DNA of 64,000 bases from Methylocella sp. (GTDB lineage Bacteria > Pseudomonadota > Alphaproteobacteria > Rhizobiales > Beijerinckiaceae): NCBI GenBank assembly GCA_037200525.1, contig JBBCGG010000001.1, positions 3,154,501 through 3,218,500 on the forward strand. The letters run 5' to 3'. This document shows positions 61,383 to 64,000 of this stretch, piece by piece. Position 1 is the stretch's first letter. Every line of letters starts with the position of its first letter. The translations under genes were made by a program, and so were the position numbers. Under the pieces are notes generated by a model that was not told the DNA's origin, made no database searches, and worked only from the letters and a program-made list of their open reading frames with translations.

Positions 61383-62003
61383 TCAGCGATTGCTGCTTCG
61401 CATTTTGCGAATCGCGTCGAATTCGGTTCTCTCGCAATCTGCCCTCATCGTGTAGGCATAGTCCTGGTCATTCCACTTGGTTGCGCAGTTACTGCGGATC
61501 TCCCTGAACTCCTCCGTCGGAATATCTTGCGGGCGTCCAAGCTCTGACCGGTCTTCTGTAGGCGCAGGCGTCTCTGTAAGTGGAAGCGTGTATCCCGCTG
61601 GCGGAACATAGGCGGAGCGCCCGTTCTGGATGGGGACCGAGGCAACCGGTGCTGGTGCGGGTGTGCTCTGCACCGAATTGTCCGGAGACAGAATGCGCGA
61701 GCTCATCCAGCCCTTGTGGTCCCACGGCTCTTGAACCGATTTAAAACTAATCCAAGCCCACGTGATTCCACGAAAGTCAGTCCGGATAAGTCCGCACCAT
61801 TGAACAGTCGACCCTTGGCTTAACTTCCAGAGGCCATTGCCAGATAAGCTCGGGGCTCCACGAACCCAACCGAAGTCAGCCAAACTCATCGGCTGAACTG
61901 ATTTTTGCACGCACGTCTCGGCAGCCGCTGTGGATGCAACGAAGGTTGGCATCAAGCACAGTGTCAGTGCGGCCCCCGATGAAATCATCTTAAGCTTATG
62001 CAT
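61383..62003 (-). CDS. Secreted protein with SH3-like segment
   Basis: This exported 206-residue protein has a signal peptide about 1-27 (GAALTLCLMPTFVASTAAA). A Trp-rich segment follows (about 35-100), with FGWVRGAPSLSGNGLWKLSQGS and WAWISFKSV, resembling a bacterial SH3 fold such as those that bind cell walls. A Pro-rich linker and a Cys-containing polar tail (RSNCATKW, RADCERTEF) complete it. The SH3 assignment is by pattern and not certain. It is the last gene before the second GTCGCAG palindrome. Confidence 0.65.
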   Translation of the reverse strand: MHKLKMISSGAALTLCLMPTFVASTAAAETCVQKSVQPMSLADFGWVRGAPSLSGNGLWKLSQGSTVQWCGLIRTDFRGITWAWISFKSVQEPWDHKGWMSSRILSPDNSVQSTPAPAPVASVPIQNGRSAYVPPAGYTLPLTETPAPTEDRSELGRPQDIPTEEFREIRSNCATKWNDQDYAYTMRADCERTEFDAIRKMRSSNR

Positions 62004-62133
62004 TGAAATCACTCGAAATAAATGAAAATTGCTTCGCGATTTTGCGCGCCGCCGTAACCGAAGTAAAGGCAGTTTTCCGGCTAGGTCAGCTGCTGACATC
62101 AGTTGATCACCAATCACCCAAAGCGCGACAGGA

Positions 62134-62162
62134 ATTAGAGTCGCAGATTCTGCGACTCTAAT
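62134..62162. repeat. Long palindrome with core shared at 60894
   Basis: ATTAGAGTCGCAG (62134-62146) and CTGCGACTCTAAT (62150-62162) pair perfectly over 13 bases around ATT. The 17-base core equals that at 60894-60910 on the other strand. The two copies flank about 1.24 kb with two small genes. Confidence 0.75.
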
Positions 62163-62167
62163 CCTCG

Positions 62168-62703
62168 CTATTGCGCTGCAGGGCTCATATTTCGGACGAG
62201 ATCGCTTCCAGACTTGCGAAGATTGCCACCGATCGCCTGCGCGGTGTCGGTCGGGCTCGCCGCTCCATCGACATGAATGGTCACATTCTGGCTCGGCGAG
62301 TAACTGTTGTTGGTGGTGTTGTGCCAAGCATTGCTGGCCCCAGAAACGCCGAGGCCTCCAGTCTTGAACTTGTCGCGCAATCCACCGACGTCTAGGCCGC
62401 CAAAGGGGTTTTTACCCTCAGCGGCCTGCGCGCCGCCTATCCCCCAATTCTCCAGTCCAGGAATCGCTCGATAACCGGTGCCGGGTTTCGGTACGCCGGG
62501 AGGAAGCGCTCCGCCGCTAGCCACCGCCGTCGGGTTCGCCATATTGACGCCGATGGGCCGCGCACCAGCCAAGCCCTGTCGTGAGCCGATGCCGGTATTG
62601 GCAGCGCCATGCCATGGTCCCCAGCCGCCCTTTGCTGCCTCGTCCAGGGCGAAGTCAACCTGCTGCCGCGGATTCGATCCAGCCGATCGTCGACGCTGGA
62701 CAT
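62168..62703 (-). pseudogene. Phage-tail-like gene, frame-disrupted
   Basis: The main frame ends (62168) with NNSYSPSQNVTIHVDGAAS, GGNLRKSGSDLVRNMSPAAQ, the style of C-termini of phage tail tape-measure proteins. Continued upstream in the same frame it reads NPRQQVDFALDEAAKG and GGWGPWHGAANTGIGS but has no ATG. A different frame provides MSSVDDRLDRIRGS from an ATG at 62703. A small indel around 62660-62690 would join them. I read this as a shortened and frameshifted tail gene. The tail assignment rests on pattern only. Confidence 0.5.
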
Positions 62704-62739
62704 GCGCCGCTCACTCTGCTTTGATGAAATTCAATTCGA

Positions 62740-62997
62740 ATGGAGTATGCAAGACTCGAGTTGCTGAAGGGACCGAGTTTCAGCCTGTCGAATTCATGCA
62801 TGCGCGCGCAGCCGATTTCGATGGCTCAAAGAGCCGAAGCGTTGAAGAAGCTAGCCGAAGCGTGGCAGCCGGTCTACGCCACCCTTGATTCCGACCAGAA
62901 GCGGCGCATGCGTTTTGTCGCGATGCATGTCCTTCATGAGTTCAAGGCGGCTGCTATGAGTCGCCGGACACAGGAAGAAGATGAGGACGAGGACTGA
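62740..62997 (+). CDS. LTXXQ-like fragment or small protein
   Basis: This 85-residue frame includes EALKKLAEAWQPVYATLDSD and QKRRMRFVAMHVLHEFKAA, resembling the end of periplasmic LTXXQ (Spy-like) proteins of Hyphomicrobiales, and ends in an acidic EEDEDED tail. The first 28 residues do not fit that family and no signal peptide is present, so it may be a fragment joined to unrelated sequence. It starts with ATG but has no clear ribosome site. Confidence 0.4.
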   Translation: MEYARLELLKGPSFSLSNSCMRAQPISMAQRAEALKKLAEAWQPVYATLDSDQKRRMRFVAMHVLHEFKAAAMSRRTQEEDEDED

Positions 62998-63114
62998 GGT
63001 CCGGCGGTTTCACACCGCGGGACGGAGCGCGGCCAACGTCCGTTCTGGTATGGTGGACGCAGCGGGTATTAGAGCGGAAACAACGTCGATCGCACTTTTG
63101 AGGGGGAACGAGCC

Positions 63115-63777
63115 ATGAGAAAGTCTTTTTCCATACTCGCCGTGATCGGGGCCCTGGGGACTGGTCTCATGACCGGCAACGCCAACGCTTTTTCTCCCGC
63201 TCCACTACCTGAACTCAAGTCCGACGTTCTTCTGGTCCTTGGCGGTTGCGGCCCTGGCTACTACCCGGGCCCCTACGGGCAATGTGTGCCCCGGGGCGGG
63301 GCCTACTACGGCGGCGTCTATCGTGGCGGCGTCTATCGTGGCGGCGTCTATCGTGGCGGCGTCTATCGTGGCGGCGTCTATCGCGGCGGCGGTTATCGCG
63401 GCGGCGTCTATCGCGGCGGCGGTTATCGCGGCGGTTATCATGGCGGTTACCGTGGCGGTTATCGCGGCGGTTATCGCGGCGGGGGCGGAAGGGGCGGACG
63501 GAGATCGGACTTCCGCTTGAAGCACGATATCACTCTGCTCGGCCACATCCCCAATGGCCTCGGCTTCTATCGCTTTGTTTACAACGGCGGCAGCAAGGCC
63601 TACGTCGGAGTGATCGCGCAAGAAGTGAGAGGCGTCATGCCTGAAGCGGTTTTTCGAGGTCGAGACGGCTATTTGCGGGTTGACTACGACAAGATCGGCG
63701 TGAAATTCCAAACTTATGATCAGTGGTCGACGTCGGGAGCGCAAATTCCTGCCTCGTTGGCTCCGCCAACGCAATGA
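63115..63777 (+). CDS. Secreted YRGG-repeat protein with S74 chaperone domain
   Basis: This exported 220-residue protein has a signal peptide (1-25), a short Cys-containing head (GGCGPGYYPGPYGQC), a repeat stalk of eight GG[VG]YR and four GGY[RH] units (about 67-122), an Arg/Gly tract, and a C-terminal domain (131-205) beginning SDFRLKHDI. That end matches the S74 intramolecular chaperone of phage tail spikes, which cuts itself just before the Ser. The catalytic pair is S131 and K136, spaced as in endosialidase. GFYRFVYNGG, AYVGVIAQEV, MPEAVF and GYLRVDY are standard. Its function here is unknown; processing would release the stalk. Confidence 0.85.
   Translation: MRKSFSILAVIGALGTGLMTGNANAFSPAPLPELKSDVLLVLGGCGPGYYPGPYGQCVPRGGAYYGGVYRGGVYRGGVYRGGVYRGGVYRGGGYRGGVYRGGGYRGGYHGGYRGGYRGGYRGGGGRGGRRSDFRLKHDITLLGHIPNGLGFYRFVYNGGSKAYVGVIAQEVRGVMPEAVFRGRDGYLRVDYDKIGVKFQTYDQWSTSGAQIPASLAPPTQ
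63310..63477 (+). repeat. 15-base and 12-base tandem repeats
   Basis: Eight 15-base units of the form GGCGGCGTCTATCGT (63310-63429), some with GGCGGCGGTTATCGC, are followed by four 12-base units of the form GGCGGTTATCGC (63430-63477). They encode the repeat stalk of the gene at 63115 and could vary in number by slippage without changing the frame. Confidence 0.92.
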
Positions 63778-63855
63778 TTATCTCGTCACGGGGCGGTCCA
63801 CCGCATCGGACCTCAGAAACTCAATAAGATCGGTTTCGCTTTCGGACAGTTTCAT
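63778..63855 (-). CDS. Possible 25-residue peptide or cytochrome fragment
   Basis: A short frame directly abutting the previous stop reads MKLSESETDLIEFLRSDAVD. The phrase LSESETDLIEFLRS resembles the C-terminus of c-type cytochromes (LTDAEIADLIAFL). AGGA lies upstream. It is more likely a relic than a gene. Confidence 0.2.
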   Translation of the reverse strand: MKLSESETDLIEFLRSDAVDRPVTR

Positions 63856-63889
63856 TGTTAAATCCTGTGTGTGAGGGTTGGGCGATTGC

Positions 63890-64000
63890 TTAGGGGCCGG
63901 GCGCCGTTTGCGGAGCGTTGCTGGGGTCGCCAGTTAGTTTTTGCGTCAAAGCATCAGGAGGGGCCGAGCCCGGCTTAGCGCCGATGCAGGTCATATCTTG
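63890..64000 (-). CDS. C-terminus of a gene entering from the right edge
   Basis: The minus strand is open for 36 codons from the window edge to TAA at 63890. It reads QDMTCIGAKPGSAPPDALTQ then KLTGDPSNAPQTAPGP, a Pro/Ala-rich tail as in several exported proteins nearby. Too little is visible to name it. Confidence 0.35.
   Translation of the reverse strand, partial: QDMTCIGAKPGSAPPDALTQKLTGDPSNAPQTAPGP

Overview
This window looks like chromosomal DNA from a GC-rich alphaproteobacterium of the order Hyphomicrobiales (Rhizobiales). Gene content and order support this: divK-pleD, dnaB-radA-cvpA-purF, rsfS-rlmH-envC-ctpA-rppH, a HAD hydrolase next to ribF, an Mg-type HemB, and an infC that starts at ATT. 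The style of the proteins suggests Beijerinckiaceae or a near relative, but that placement is only an impression.

Layout. 1-3.6 kb: a minus-strand unit of a PepSY protein, an OmpR-type regulator, a PhoQ/FeuQ-like kinase and the start of ccmI. 3.9-10 kb: a sulfurtransferase, a conserved small protein behind a long structured leader, then glnB-glnA (nitrogen control, with a clear sigma-54 promoter) and parE. 10.4-16.5 kb: divK-pleD (cell-cycle and c-di-GMP signalling), a DUF3572 protein, a glutathionyl-hydroquinone reductase, hemB, a tiny Cys-rich secreted protein, a DMT-type membrane protein and an AraC regulator. 16.7-29.3 kb: dnaB, radA, cvpA, purF, an SDR enzyme, a frameshifted Kef-type antiporter, an ECF sigma/anti-sigma pair, an outer-membrane protein and xseA. 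29.3-43.1 kb: a damaged trxC, murI, trmJ, pdxY, tRNA-Leu, leuC, a VOC protein, rplS, a hydrolase, a glycosyltransferase, infC and the rsfS-to-rppH cluster. 43.2-55.4 kb: a TAXI-type protein, an esterase, an Hsp70 relative, rpsA, a rhodanese, mobA, a frameshifted outer-membrane protein, a HAD hydrolase, ribF and leuA, the last behind a probable Leu-codon leader peptide.

At 55719-55794 lies tRNA-Lys(CTT). From there to the right edge the character changes to small orphan genes, secreted low-complexity proteins, a tandem pair of XRE-type repressors diverging from a three-gene operon of tiny proteins, a 5'-truncated ParB-family gene, a broken phage-tail-like gene, many short perfect palindromes, and a secreted YRGG-repeat protein with an S74-type self-cleaving chaperone domain. 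I read this as a decayed integrative element or island beginning at the tRNA gene. Its right end is not in the window.

Three otherwise housekeeping genes are frame-disrupted: the Kef antiporter at an A8 run, an outer-membrane protein at a C6 run, and trxC by an apparent internal deletion. The two homopolymer cases may be assembly errors. The best candidates for something undescribed are the repressor-controlled small-protein operon at 58783-60059, the S74/YRGG secreted protein, the structured leader at about 4907-5185, and the palindrome population of the island.
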